Of a stretch of DNA of 64,000 nt, positions 34,345 to 43,593 are shown one piece after another (the first letter of the stretch is position 1; each line of letters starts with the position of its first letter). Where the stretch lies: the NCBI GenBank assembly GCA_001314705.1, contig LJSU01000035.1, positions 37,112-101,111 on the forward strand, read 5' to 3'. The notes under the pieces were generated by a model. The model was given only the letters and a program-made list of their open reading frames with translations. It was not told where the DNA came from and did not search any database. The DNA is from Rhodobacteraceae bacterium HLUCCO07. Lineage in GTDB: Bacteria; Pseudomonadota; Alphaproteobacteria; Rhodobacterales; Rhodobacteraceae. Both the position numbers and the translations under genes were made by a program.

Positions 34345-35751
34345 TCAGTCGACGGGTAGCACTTTCCCCGGGTTCATGATCCCATTGGGATCAAGTGCCG
34401 CCTTGATCGCCCGCATCGTAGCCATTGCCACCTTGTTCTTGCGCCGCGCCATGGAAGGCAGTTTCGCAGTGCCGATTCCGTGTTCTGCCGAAAAACTTCC
34501 GCCGAGATCAAGGACGATCTCCTCGACCCCTTCCATGAGGCGATTCATCGTTTCCGGGTCCTGCGTTTTTGGCCAGATCGCATAATGCACGTTGCCATCG
34601 CCCAGATGCGACACCACCATCGGCTGCGCACCGGGATCCACGCAGGCGATCATGGTATCGGCGCGTTCGAGAAAGGTGGCCACCTTGTCGAGCGGAACCG
34701 CGATATCGTTGTTCTGGATCGGTAGCCGCGACAGGGTCACCTCGGCCGCCGCCTCGCGCCGCGCCCACATCTCGCGGCGCTGGGCCTCGTTCACGGCCAC
34801 CACTGCATCCAGAACCGCGCCCTGCTCGAACAGGTCTTCAAGCACGCTTTCCAGGTACGACGCAACAGGTGCGCGCCCATCCGGTCCGGGATTGGCGTCG
34901 CGCGGTGACGTGGCACCGACCTCGACGAGGATATTGACCTCATGGGGCGTGTCGAAAGGCTCGCGCGCGCCCTTCACGATCTTGAGATGCTGTTCGACAT
35001 AGCTGCGCGGCATGTATTCAAAGGCCTCGACCGCACCGCCGGTGGCTTCCTGCAGTCTGTTGAGCAGGATCAGCGCCCCGTCGAGTGAGGGCGCGGCCAC
35101 CATGGCGGTGGCATAGGCGCGTGGTTTGGGCACCAGTTTCAGCACCGCACCGGTGATGATGCCCAGCGTGCCTTCGGCGCCGATCATCAAGTGTTTGAGG
35201 TTGTAGCCGGAATTGTCCTTGTGCAGTTCCGACATGAGATCCATCACCGAGCCGTCAGGCAGAACCGCCTCGATGCCCAGAACCAGGTCGCGAGTATTGC
35301 CATGGCGCAGCACGTTCGATCCGCCCGCATTGGTTGACAGGTTACCACCGATCATCGCGCTGCCTTGCGCCCCGAAGGTGAGTGGAAAGACAAGCCCTTG
35401 CTCTTCGGCTGCCGCGCGGATGTCCGACAGGATCACCCCAGCCTCGACAATTGCGAGCCGCGCCTTGGGACGGATCTCCCGGATCCGGTTCATCCGTTCG
35501 AGCGAGATCATGATCGCGCCCTCGGCTTGCGCGCCCCCGGCCAGCCCGGTATTCCCCGAAACCGGGACCACGGGCGTGCGCGTTTCATTGGCGAGTTTCA
35601 CGATGTCCGAGACTTCCGCTGTCGATCCGGGCCGCACGACGGCAAGCGGAGTCCAGGTGTAGGACCGCGTGAAATCGTGGGAATACCGGCCCACATCCGC
35701 ACCGGTCAGAACATTGGACGCGCCGACAATGGCCTCAAGTTTCTCGATCAT
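34345..35751 (-). CDS. FAD-linked D-2-hydroxyacid dehydrogenase (GlcD/D2HGDH-like)
   Basis: 468 aa. The N-terminal PCMH FAD domain (about 35-215) has VVRPGSTAEVSDIVKLANET, PVSGNTGLAGGAQ and GGNLSTNAGGSNVLRHGNTRDLV. The C-terminal oxidase domain has VAVNEAQRREMWARREAA, the metal-site His of VVSHLGDGNVHY, and SAEHGIGTAKLPSMARRK near the end. This pattern fits D-lactate, D-2-hydroxyglutarate or glycolate oxidation with electrons passed to ETF or quinone. It lies 95 bp after the acyl-CoA dehydrogenase pair on the same strand and may share its transcript. Substrate undecided. Confidence 0.87.
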   Translation of the reverse strand: MIEKLEAIVGASNVLTGADVGRYSHDFTRSYTWTPLAVVRPGSTAEVSDIVKLANETRTPVVPVSGNTGLAGGAQAEGAIMISLERMNRIREIRPKARLAIVEAGVILSDIRAAAEEQGLVFPLTFGAQGSAMIGGNLSTNAGGSNVLRHGNTRDLVLGIEAVLPDGSVMDLMSELHKDNSGYNLKHLMIGAEGTLGIITGAVLKLVPKPRAYATAMVAAPSLDGALILLNRLQEATGGAVEAFEYMPRSYVEQHLKIVKGAREPFDTPHEVNILVEVGATSPRDANPGPDGRAPVASYLESVLEDLFEQGAVLDAVVAVNEAQRREMWARREAAAEVTLSRLPIQNNDIAVPLDKVATFLERADTMIACVDPGAQPMVVSHLGDGNVHYAIWPKTQDPETMNRLMEGVEEIVLDLGGSFSAEHGIGTAKLPSMARRKNKVAMATMRAIKAALDPNGIMNPGKVLPVD

Positions 35752-35846
35752 ATGCGATGGCCTCCCCCCGCCGCAAGGTGGCGCCTTTCACGCGCCGAGG
35801 CAAGTGCGGCCGGTCAGAGACTGGACGACCCCGACCGACGCTGTCG

Positions 35847-36941
35847 TCAAGCGGCGCGGCCCTGTTCGATGAAACGGGCCAGGTGGAAATCCTGATCGCC
35901 CCATTCATGGTCGATCATCACGAGACGCTTGGCGAAATGGCCCAGGTCGTATTCCCATGTCATCGCGATACCGCCATGCATCTGGATCGATTCCTCGGCC
36001 ACAAGCCGCCCGATCCGCCCGATCGAGTATTTCGCGGCGGCGATGATCCGGGCGCGTTCCGGACCCGCAAGCGCCATCGCATTGGCCGCGTTGATCACCG
36101 CGCTGCGCGCCTGTTCGATCTCAAGCAGCATTTCTGCCATGCGATGTTGCAGCGCCTGGAACTTGCCGATCACCACACCGAACTGTTTCCGGGTGCGCAG
36201 GTATTCGATGGTCATCTCGCGGATCGTCTGCATGATGCCCAGCGCCTCGGCCGAGAGCGCCAGAACGGCGCGGTCGGCCGCCTCCTGCAACATCTCTGCA
36301 CCCGTACCCTCCTGGCCCAGCAACTGGCCCTCGGCGCCCTCAAGCGAAAGCTCGGAGGCCCGGCCGCCGTCGAAGGTGGCATAGTCGCGCAGTCTCACCT
36401 GATGGGGAGCGACCAGGAAAAGCGACATACCCTTGTCGGTGCGCGCCGAAACGATGAAACCGTCACAGCCTGGGGCATATTTCACAACCGACTTCGCACC
36501 GGTGAGCACCCACCCGTCGCCGTTGGCTTCGGCCCGGGTCTCGACATCGGTGAGGTCATAAAGCGCCTGTGGCTCTTCGGCGGCAAGCGCATATCGCGCG
36601 GTACCCGCGATGATGTTCTCGACCGCGTCCGAAAGGCCCGCGGCGGCAAGGATTGGCCCGGGGACCAGCGCGTTGTCCATCACCGGCTCATTCACCAGCC
36701 GCTTGCCCATTTCCTCGAACACCACGGCAATGTCGAAACCCTCGCCGCCGAACCCGCCCTGATCCTCGGGGAACAGCGCGGCGATGACACCAAGCTCGGC
36801 CAGCGCCTCGTATTGCGCGGGCTGGAAGCCCGGTTCGCCATTGCCGGCCTCGACACGGGCGGTAAGCGGGTATTTGTCCCGCAGGTAACGGTCGATCGTG
36901 TCGGCCAGCATCCGGCGGGTATCGGTGTGGATGAATTCCAT
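35847..36941 (-). CDS. Acyl-CoA dehydrogenase, partner subunit without catalytic Glu
   Basis: 364 aa. Has the acyl-CoA dehydrogenase fold (FPEDQGGFGGEGFDIAVVFEEM, RTRKQFGVVIGKFQALQHRM, IQMHGGIAMTWEYDLGHFAK) but lacks the TEPGAGSD flavin motif and ends IDHEWGDQDFHLARF where an EGT-EIQ loop would be. Neither of the two usual positions for the catalytic Glu is filled. Such chains pair with an active subunit in alpha2-beta2 enzymes (FadE26-FadE27 type) that handle bulky or branched acyl-CoAs. It starts 12 bp after its probable partner. Confidence 0.83.
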   Translation of the reverse strand: MEFIHTDTRRMLADTIDRYLRDKYPLTARVEAGNGEPGFQPAQYEALAELGVIAALFPEDQGGFGGEGFDIAVVFEEMGKRLVNEPVMDNALVPGPILAAAGLSDAVENIIAGTARYALAAEEPQALYDLTDVETRAEANGDGWVLTGAKSVVKYAPGCDGFIVSARTDKGMSLFLVAPHQVRLRDYATFDGGRASELSLEGAEGQLLGQEGTGAEMLQEAADRAVLALSAEALGIMQTIREMTIEYLRTRKQFGVVIGKFQALQHRMAEMLLEIEQARSAVINAANAMALAGPERARIIAAAKYSIGRIGRLVAEESIQMHGGIAMTWEYDLGHFAKRLVMIDHEWGDQDFHLARFIEQGRAA

Positions 36942-36953
36942 GTGTTGCCCCCT

Positions 36954-38150
36954 TCAGAGCCCGACAATCATCTTGTTGATGATGTTCTTCTGAATCTCGG
37001 TCGATCCGCCATAGATCGTGGTCTTGCGGTGGTTGAAATAGACACCCGACGCGTTCTGGAACCCTTCTGGTGCGACATAGGGACCATTGAACCCGGGATC
37101 GTCCGCCTCGGGGACGAGCGCCTGTGCGCTGCGGCCAAGGGCGCGGCGGGTCAAATCCGTCAGTTCCTGTTCGATCTCCGTGCCTAGGATCTTGAGCATC
37201 GAGCTCTCCGGCCCAGGTGCGCCACCGGCCTCGGCCTGTGCCAGAACCCGCAGGTTGGTGATTTCCATGTTCATCAGGTCGATCTCGACCCGGGCCATGC
37301 GGGCGGCAAAATGCGGGTCTTCGGCCAATGCTTTACCGTTGCGTTTCTGGCTGGAGGCCAGTTCCTTGAGCCGGGCAAGCTCCTGATTGGACTTGCCCAC
37401 GCCGGCGATATTGGTGCGCTCATGCGTCAGCAGATACTTGGCATAGGTCCAGCCCTTGTTCTCCTCGCCCACGAGGTTTTCGACGGGGACTTTCACATCG
37501 CTGAACCAGACCTCGTTGACCTCGCGGCCGCCGTCGATCGTCTGGATCGGGCGGACCTCGATGCCGGGGCTCTTCATGTCGATCAGCAGGAAGGAAATCC
37601 CCTCTTGCGGCTTGCCCTCTGTCGAGGTGCGCACGAGGCAGAAGATCCAGTCGGCATGCTGGCCCAGCGTCGTCCATGTCTTCTGGCCGTTGACGATGTA
37701 GTGATCGCCCTCGCGCACCGCGGCGGTCTTGAGGCTGGCCAGGTCCGACCCGGCGCCCGGCTCGGAATAGCCCTGGCACCACCAATGGGTGCCGTCGCAC
37801 ATCCGCGGCAGGTAATAGTCCTGCTGTTCCTTCGTGCCGAATTTCATCAGCACCGGACCCAGCATCCTGAGCCCGAATGGCAGCAGCCGGGGTGCGCAGG
37901 CATAGGCCATCTCTTCCTCGAAGATGAACTGCTTGACCGGGCCCCAGCCGGTGCCGCCGAACTCGGCCGGCCATGAATAGGTGAGCCATCCCTTTTCGTG
38001 CAGGATGAGTTGCCAGCGCAGCATGTCATCCTTGGTCAGATGCGACTCGCTTCGAACCTTGCGCGCAAGATCCCTGGGCAGGTTCTTGGCCAGCCAGCCG
38101 CGCACTTCGTCGCGGAATTCGATTTCTTCCTGTGTGAAATTGAGATCCAT
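36954..38150 (-). CDS. Acyl-CoA dehydrogenase, catalytic subunit of a heteromeric pair
   Basis: 398 aa. Seen: the flavin motif GYSEPGAGSDLASL, TWTTLGQHADWIF, and the C-terminal TTIYGGSTEIQKNII. The loop Glu of EGT is replaced by Gly, but Glu244 in LLTHERTNIAG stands at the helix-G position used as base in isovaleryl-CoA dehydrogenase and FadE26. This suggests an enzyme of the heterotetrameric kind with the next gene as second subunit. Starts 10 bp after the multifunctional beta-oxidation gene. The ATG at 38150 (MDLNFTQEEIEF) fits the family. Confidence 0.87.
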   Translation of the reverse strand: MDLNFTQEEIEFRDEVRGWLAKNLPRDLARKVRSESHLTKDDMLRWQLILHEKGWLTYSWPAEFGGTGWGPVKQFIFEEEMAYACAPRLLPFGLRMLGPVLMKFGTKEQQDYYLPRMCDGTHWWCQGYSEPGAGSDLASLKTAAVREGDHYIVNGQKTWTTLGQHADWIFCLVRTSTEGKPQEGISFLLIDMKSPGIEVRPIQTIDGGREVNEVWFSDVKVPVENLVGEENKGWTYAKYLLTHERTNIAGVGKSNQELARLKELASSQKRNGKALAEDPHFAARMARVEIDLMNMEITNLRVLAQAEAGGAPGPESSMLKILGTEIEQELTDLTRRALGRSAQALVPEADDPGFNGPYVAPEGFQNASGVYFNHRKTTIYGGSTEIQKNIINKMIVGL

Positions 38151-38160
38151 ACCGGCCTCC

Positions 38161-40275
38161 TCAGCTTGCAGCGCGCTTGTTGAGGTCGTCAAAGCTTTCG
38201 CCATTTTCGACCATTTCGATGATGAGTTGCGCCGGTTTCCAGAACTTGGGATCTTCCTTCTCGAATTCGCGCAGATCTTTCAGGACATTTTCCAGGCCAT
38301 ACATGTCGGCATATTTCATCGGCCCGCCGCGGTAGCGCGGAAAGCCGTAGCCGAAGAGGAAGGTCACGTCGATATCCGAGGGTTTGAGTGCGATGCCCTC
38401 TTCGAGAACCTTGGCGCCTTCGTTGATCATCGCGGCAAGATAGCGGCGGATGATCTCTTCCTCGGTGAACTCGCGCGGTGTGATGCCAAGATCGCGACGC
38501 GCCTCGTCGATGATCTTTTCGGCGTCCGGATTGGGGGTGCCTCGGCGATCACCTTCCTTGTAGATGTACCAGCCTTTGCCGGTCTTTTGCCCGAACCAGC
38601 CGTTTTCGCACAGCCTGTCGGCGATGGTGCCGCTGTAGCGTTCGTCATTCGAGCGTGTCGCGGCCTTGTTCTTGCGGTTGGACCAACCAATATCGAGGCC
38701 AGCGAGGTCGGCCATCGCGTGAATCCCCATCGGGTAGCCGAAATTCACCAGCGCCTCGTCAACCTTGTAGGGCGAGGCCCCGTCTTCGACCATGTAAGCT
38801 GCGGCGGTGGCGTATTTGCCGAGGATCCGGTTTCCGATAAAGCCGTCGCACAGGCCAGCCCGCACCGGCACCTTCTTCATCTTCTTGGCCAGGTCGAAGC
38901 CGGTGGCGATGGCGTCATCCGACGCTTTTGTGGGGATAACGATCTCCAGCAGCCGCATGATATTGGCCGGTGAGAAGAAATGCAGCCCGATCACGTCCTC
39001 GGGCCGCGACGTGGCCGACGCGATCTCGTCGATATTGAGGTAGGACGTGTTCGAGGCCAGAACGGCGCCGGGTTTGGCCACCTTGTCGAGCGCCGCGAAC
39101 ACCTCTTTCTTGACATCCATGTTCTCGAATACGGCCTCGATGATCAGGTCGGCATCGGAAAGATCATCATAAGAAGTCGACGGCGTATAGCGCGCCATGA
39201 TCGCGGCCTTCTGTTCTTCTGTCTTGCGGCCCTTCTCGACATCGCGGGCATAGACCTTTTCGACATTCTGCTTGCCGCGCGCGATGCTTTCCTCGTCACG
39301 CTCGACCATGGTGACCGAAAACCCGGCATTGAGCGCGGCCACGGTGATGCCTGCCCCCATGGTGCCTCCGCCGATGACCCCGATCTTGTTGAGCGGACGC
39401 GGATCGGCGCGGCCGTTCTCGGGTACCTTGGCGCTGGCACGTTCGGCGAAGAAGGCGTGGACAAGGCTCTTTTGTTGCGGTGTTTCCAGGCATTCCATGA
39501 AGCAATCGCGCTCGTAATTCGAGGCGTCTTGCAGGGAATGATTGAGAGAGTATTCAACGGAATCGACCATGCGGGCGGGCGAAAACAGCCCCTTGGCCTT
39601 CTTGACGATACCCTTGCGAGCGGCCTCGATGGCCGCGGCGTTTTCCTCATCCGTTCCCAGTCCTTCACTGCGTTCGGATGTCTTGCGCGGGCCTGCGCCT
39701 TCGGCGATCAACTCGCGTGCAAAGGCCTTGGCGCTGTCCAGCAGATCGCCATCGGCCAGGCGGTCGACAATTCCCAGCGACTTGGCCTCCTGCGCACTGA
39801 CCTGGCGACCCGAGATCATGATGTCTAGCGCGGCCTCGATGCCCGCTATGCGGGGCAGACGAATCGTGCCGCCTGCGCCGGGAAGAACACCGATCAACAC
39901 CTCGGGCAGGCCGACGCGGCCCTTGGGATCACTGATACGGTAATGAGCGCCAAGCGAGACTTCGAGGCCCCCACCAAGCGCTGTACCGTGTATCGCGGCA
40001 ATGACCGGTTTGGTTGTATCCTCGATTCGCATACACACCTCGGAGAGACCGGGCGGTTGCGGCGGTTGACCGAATTCGCGAATGTCAGCCCCGGCAGGAA
40101 AGGTGCGGCCGGCCCCGATTATGATCGCGGCCTTGATTGCGTCGTCGGCGTCGATCTCTTCCATCGCCTTGGACAGACCCTGCCGCACGGCGGCGCCGAG
40201 CGCGTTGACTGGCGGGTTGTCGACGGTGACCACTGCAATATCGCCGTCGCGCGTGAGGGTGACCTGATCGCTCAT
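38161..40275 (-). CDS. fadJ: Bifunctional enoyl-CoA hydratase / 3-hydroxyacyl-CoA dehydrogenase
   Basis: 704 aa. Residues 1-190 form a crotonase domain with IAAIHGTALGGGLEVSLGAHYR and LPEVLIGVLPGAGGTIRLPR, both Glu positions kept. About 295-480 bind NAD (IGVIGGGTMGAGITVAA; GLHFFSPANIMRLLEIV holds the catalytic His), and about 485-700 carry two C-terminal dehydrogenase helical domains (CDGFIGNRILGKYATAA; FGYGFPRYRGGPMKYADM). Performs steps two and three of beta-oxidation. FadB/FadJ-like in order; the symbol is by analogy. First gene of the operon with the two acyl-CoA dehydrogenase chains; no thiolase is present nearby. Confidence 0.9.
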   Translation of the reverse strand: MSDQVTLTRDGDIAVVTVDNPPVNALGAAVRQGLSKAMEEIDADDAIKAAIIIGAGRTFPAGADIREFGQPPQPPGLSEVCMRIEDTTKPVIAAIHGTALGGGLEVSLGAHYRISDPKGRVGLPEVLIGVLPGAGGTIRLPRIAGIEAALDIMISGRQVSAQEAKSLGIVDRLADGDLLDSAKAFARELIAEGAGPRKTSERSEGLGTDEENAAAIEAARKGIVKKAKGLFSPARMVDSVEYSLNHSLQDASNYERDCFMECLETPQQKSLVHAFFAERASAKVPENGRADPRPLNKIGVIGGGTMGAGITVAALNAGFSVTMVERDEESIARGKQNVEKVYARDVEKGRKTEEQKAAIMARYTPSTSYDDLSDADLIIEAVFENMDVKKEVFAALDKVAKPGAVLASNTSYLNIDEIASATSRPEDVIGLHFFSPANIMRLLEIVIPTKASDDAIATGFDLAKKMKKVPVRAGLCDGFIGNRILGKYATAAAYMVEDGASPYKVDEALVNFGYPMGIHAMADLAGLDIGWSNRKNKAATRSNDERYSGTIADRLCENGWFGQKTGKGWYIYKEGDRRGTPNPDAEKIIDEARRDLGITPREFTEEEIIRRYLAAMINEGAKVLEEGIALKPSDIDVTFLFGYGFPRYRGGPMKYADMYGLENVLKDLREFEKEDPKFWKPAQLIIEMVENGESFDDLNKRAAS

Positions 40276-40302
40276 TGCACTTCTCTTTCCTGATTTTCCT
40301 CC

Positions 40303-40328
40303 TGTGCCGTGATGATCACCTCGGCACA
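40303..40328. promoter_or_regulatory. 26-bp palindrome upstream of the beta-oxidation operon
   Basis: Arms TGTGCCG and CGGCACA frame a centre TGATCA, with only two mismatched pairs over the 26 bp. It ends 28 nt before the start codon of the operon, next to the ribosome-binding region. Its symmetry fits an operator for a dimeric repressor of fatty-acid catabolism (TetR or GntR class); no such gene is adjacent. Confidence 0.45.
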
Positions 40329-40428
40329 GTCTTCAATATGCCTGCAAGGGAGGCAGTTGAGCAACAGTGCATAAGAGTTTGGCCGTCACGTCACTGGGCC
40401 TGACGCCGCGTTACAGGGTCTGGCAGGA

Positions 40429-40761
40429 TCAATCTGACAAACCCGGTTCGTCCAGCAGATGGCGGCCTTCGCGGTCCTCGACCTCGACAACCCACAGATC
40501 GGGGTCAAAGCTGCGTTGCTTGGCTATTGATGCCTCTATGTCCGTTTCGGCACCGTCAGCGAGAAGATCCCAGTGGCGGGCGCCGGTCATCGGGTCGAAG
40601 GTGCGATGATAGGCACGTGCCTGACCATCGAGCGTGTTGAGCTTGACCAGCACCGCGCCCGATGTGTCATCGCCATGTGCTGTAACGAAAGCGGGGATGT
40701 CATGGAGCCGCAACCGGGCAAGATAGGCATGGACCCAGAATTGGGCAGTCAGCCGGCTCAT
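40429..40761 (-). CDS. DUF1491 family protein
   Basis: 110 aa, cytoplasmic, unknown function. Recognised from SRLTAQFWVHAYLARLRLHDIP, GAVLVKLNTLDGQARAYHR and the strongly conserved tail RSFDPDLWVVEVEDREGRHL. Conserved in Rhodobacterales and other alphaproteobacteria beside era and recO, hinting at a link to DNA repair or RNA metabolism, but no reaction is known. It lies 93 bp after era on the same strand. recO, which often follows, is not found here: the beta-oxidation operon starts about 150 bp further on. The ATG at 40761 is preferred over a TTG 12 nt upstream. Confidence 0.8.
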   Translation of the reverse strand: MSRLTAQFWVHAYLARLRLHDIPAFVTAHGDDTSGAVLVKLNTLDGQARAYHRTFDPMTGARHWDLLADGAETDIEASIAKQRSFDPDLWVVEVEDREGRHLLDEPGLSD

Positions 40762-40854
40762 GGCGACACGCAAGCGGGGAGCACGCCCCTGGTTTTCGTG
40801 CGCCCGCTGTGGGACAAGGGTCCGGGGCGCTGTCGGATCAGGTCAAGCGACAGG

Positions 40855-41760
40855 TCAGTTCCCATCTTTGAATTCGAGTCCCATTTCCGAATAGCGTTCG
40901 CTTTCCTCAAGCCAATGTGGGCGCACCTTGACCTGCAAGAACAAGTGGATGCGGCGACCGAGAAACTCTTCGAGTTCTTCGCGGGCGAGCTTCGAGATCG
41001 CCTTGATGGTTTCGCCCTTCTTGCCGAGAATGATTCCCTTGTGGCCGTCGCGCATGACATAGATCACCTGGTCTATGCGGGCTGAGCCATCCTTGCGTTC
41101 CTCCCAGTTCTCGGTCTCTACGGTCAACTGGTAGGGCAGTTCCTGGTGCAGGCGCAGGGTGAGTTTCTCGCGGGTGATCTCTGCCGCGATCATGCGCATC
41201 GGCAGGTCTGCGATCTGGTCCTCCGGATAGAGCCACGGACCTTCGGGCAAAGTTGCTGAGAGCCAAGTGCGCAGGTCCTGCGTGCCATAGCCCTTTTCGG
41301 CGGAAATCAGGAAGGTCTTCTCGAATGCGAAACGGTCGTTGAGTTCTTTTGTGAGTTCGAGGAGTTTCGGCGCCTCGACGCGGTCGATCTTGTTGATGGC
41401 AAGGGCCACATGGCGGGACTGGGGCAGATCCTTCAACCCCTGGATGATCCGTTCCACACCTTCGGTTATGCCGCGATGCGCCTCGACCAGCAACACGATG
41501 ATGTCCGCATCCGCGGCCCCGCCCCATGCGGCGGCGACCATGGCGCGATCCAGCCTGCGGCGCGGCTGGAAGAGACCGGGCGTGTCGACAAACACGATCT
41601 GGGCATCGCCCTCGATCGCCACGCCGCGAATACGGGCGCGGGTAGTCTGAACCTTGTGGGTGACAATCGAGACCTTGGCGCCAACCATGTGGTTGGTCAG
41701 TGTCGATTTGCCCGCGTTGGGTTCCCCGATCAGGGCCACGAAGCCGCAATGTGTGGTCAT
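40855..41760 (-). CDS. era: GTPase Era
   Basis: Ribosome-assembly GTPase that binds the 3' end of 16S rRNA. 301 aa. Seen: G1 [10 protein letters not shown]2 region TTRARIRG, G3 DTPGLF, G4 NKIDR, G5 SAEKG, and the KH domain with [18 protein letters not shown] and the ending [14 protein letters not shown]. The ATG at 41760 overlaps the rnc stop as ATGA, giving the classic rnc-era coupling. Longer upstream reading is rnc in another frame. Confidence 0.97.
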   Translation of the reverse strand: MTTHCGFVALIGEPNAGKSTLTNHMVGAKVSIVTHKVQTTRARIRGVAIEGDAQIVFVDTPGLFQPRRRLDRAMVAAAWGGAADADIIVLLVEAHRGITEGVERIIQGLKDLPQSRHVALAINKIDRVEAPKLLELTKELNDRFAFEKTFLISAEKGYGTQDLRTWLSATLPEGPWLYPEDQIADLPMRMIAAEITREKLTLRLHQELPYQLTVETENWEERKDGSARIDQVIYVMRDGHKGIILGKKGETIKAISKLAREELEEFLGRRIHLFLQVKVRPHWLEESERYSEMGLEFKDGN

Positions 41761-42437
41761 GATTCTACCTTGTCCAGAAGGGCCTTCGCGGCGGCCTGTT
41801 CGGCGGCGCGCTTGGAATTGGCAGTAGCACGGGCGGCCTCTCCGGTCGCGAGCTGGGCTTCTATGGTGAAGATCGGGGCGTGATCGGGGCCTTCGCGTTT
41901 CAACTCGCTGTAGACAGGCGGTTGCTGCCGGCGCGCCTGGGCCCATTCCTGAAGCGCCGTCTTGGCATCGCGCGCATCGGTGTCGACCGAATCTATTCTT
42001 TCCCCCCAGAGTCTCAGGATCAGATCACGTGCAGCGACAAATCCACCGTCTCGATAGACGGCGGCGATCACCGCCTCCATGGCATCACCCAGAAGGGCGG
42101 TCTTGCGGCGGCCACCGGTCATCATTTCGGAACGACCGATCTTGAGCACCGCGCCGATGTCGATCTCGCGCGCGATCTCTGCGCAGGTTTCCTTGCGCAC
42201 CAGTGCGTTGAAGCGCGGGGCAAGTTGGCCCTCGGTCGCTTCCGGGTCGTGATCGAGGACGGCTTCGGCCATGACGAGGCCCAGCACACGATCCCCAAGA
42301 AACTCAAGCCGTTGATTGTCACCGCGCGTGGGTGATGAAATCGAGGCATGCGTGAGCGCTCGGACCAAGAGCCCGGGATCGGCGAAAGTGTGGCCGAGCC
42401 GGGTTTCAAACTCCTTAATGTCGCGTGCGAGTTTCAT
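41757..42437 (-). CDS. rnc: Ribonuclease III
   Basis: Double-strand RNA endonuclease for rRNA and mRNA processing. 226 aa. The catalytic domain has the signature [19 protein letters not shown] and the second acidic site [16 protein letters not shown]; the dsRNA-binding domain (about 155-225) has [11 protein letters not shown] and the terminal [16 protein letters not shown]. Start at 42437 with TTAGGG upstream. Follows lepB by 55 bp and overlaps era, part of the lepB-rnc-era run. Confidence 0.97.
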   Translation of the reverse strand: MKLARDIKEFETRLGHTFADPGLLVRALTHASISSPTRGDNQRLEFLGDRVLGLVMAEAVLDHDPEATEGQLAPRFNALVRKETCAEIAREIDIGAVLKIGRSEMMTGGRRKTALLGDAMEAVIAAVYRDGGFVAARDLILRLWGERIDSVDTDARDAKTALQEWAQARRQQPPVYSELKREGPDHAPIFTIEAQLATGEAARATANSKRAAEQAAAKALLDKVES

Positions 42438-42492
42438 GACAGGCCCTAAATGGAGCGAATGCGGGGCGCTGTCCAGATGCGCAACGCGGCGA

Positions 42493-43329
42493 TCACTCGA
42501 TCGCCTTGAAATACCGATCGGAGCGCCAGGTCCAGAAAAACAACATCGAGCGACCGGCCGAAGAGAACATGACCCGGTCGGCACGGCCAATGAGGTCTTC
42601 GTAGGGCACGTAGCCAACGCCGCCCGCGGTCTGGGCGACACGGCTGTCGGTGGAATTGTCGCGGTTGTCGCCGAGGAAGAAGTAATGCCCATCAGGCACG
42701 GTATAGACGCCGGTATTGTCCGATCCTTGCATGGTGACGTTCAGGATCGCGTGTTTGATGCCACCCGGCAGGGTTTCCCAATATCTTGATTTCTCACAAT
42801 TTCCACCTCTGCCGACCGGGGCGTTTTCACAGCGGGGGGTGCGACCTTCGGGGCCTTGGGGTTCGAATTTTTCGGTGAAGGTGCCGGCGGGCTCGGTGGG
42901 GACGGGTTCGCCGTTGAGGACAAGCTGCCCATCCTGCATCTGGATACTGTCGCCTGGCAGGCCGATCAGGCGCTTGATATAGTCCGAACCCGTGACCGGG
43001 TGGCGGAACACGACGACATCGCCGCGCTGGGGTTCGCCGCCCCAGATGCGGGAATTGTCGGATGTCATCCAGCCACAGATGTCTTCGGCGTCGATGTCGA
43101 GACCGATGATGGCGATGCGGATCGATGGGCAGGACGCATAGGAATAACCGTAAGCCATTTTATTCACGAACAAAAAATCACCGACCAGCAGCGTGTCCTT
43201 CATCGAACCGGACGGAATCCAGAAGGGCTGAAAGAACAGCGTCCGGAAGATCCCGGCAATGAGAAGTGCATATACGATCGTCTTGACCGTCTCGATCACC
43301 GATCCTGCGAAACTGCTCTTCTCGCCCAT
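42493..43329 (-). CDS. lepB: Signal peptidase I
   Basis: Cleaves signal peptides of exported proteins at the outer face of the inner membrane. 278 aa. One N-terminal membrane helix ([20 protein letters not shown]), catalytic Ser in [15 protein letters not shown], Lys in [13 protein letters not shown], and [13 protein letters not shown] (box E). A periplasmic insertion of about 35 residues carries spaced Cys (RCENAPVG...NCEKSRYW) and another pair lies near residue 70-90, possible disulfides. The ATG at 43329 has AGGAGG upstream. The leader of about 260 bp contains an R2 repeat. Confidence 0.96.
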   Translation of the reverse strand: MGEKSSFAGSVIETVKTIVYALLIAGIFRTLFFQPFWIPSGSMKDTLLVGDFLFVNKMAYGYSYASCPSIRIAIIGLDIDAEDICGWMTSDNSRIWGGEPQRGDVVVFRHPVTGSDYIKRLIGLPGDSIQMQDGQLVLNGEPVPTEPAGTFTEKFEPQGPEGRTPRCENAPVGRGGNCEKSRYWETLPGGIKHAILNVTMQGSDNTGVYTVPDGHYFFLGDNRDNSTDSRVAQTAGGVGYVPYEDLIGRADRVMFSSAGRSMLFFWTWRSDRYFKAIE

Positions 43330-43436
43330 GGGCGGACCTCCTGGGTAGCGTTGTGGTCGCTTCATGCGGGGCGGGGGCGGGGGTGTCAAGGCCATCCGCG
43401 GAAAGCCGGGTTAACATGACCCAATGGCATCGAATC

Positions 43437-43478
43437 GGGGGGTGAAATGCGTGCACCGGCCGGCTGCCGCCCGGCTGT
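43437..43478 (-). repeat. R2 GGCAGCCGG repeat, copy 3 (inverted)
   Basis: Minus-strand reading gives CAGCCGGGCGGCAGCCGG, then about 15 nt later TCACCCCCC, as in the copies near smpB and dapE/aroC. GTTAAC motifs flank it on both sides. It lies about 108 bp upstream of lepB, in the same sense as lepB. Confidence 0.55.
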
Positions 43479-43593
43479 CGGGAACGCGAGCCGGCGCCGT
43501 GAACCGCGAGGTTAACGCCCCGGCCGCTGAAGGCTATGCAGGGTACCGACCGGGGCGAGGATGCCCCGGTCCGAGATCCGAGCTATGCCGGGG

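Noticed and set aside
35757-37187. Plus-strand open reading frame of about 470 codons
   Set aside because: Shadow of the two acyl-CoA dehydrogenase genes on the other strand.
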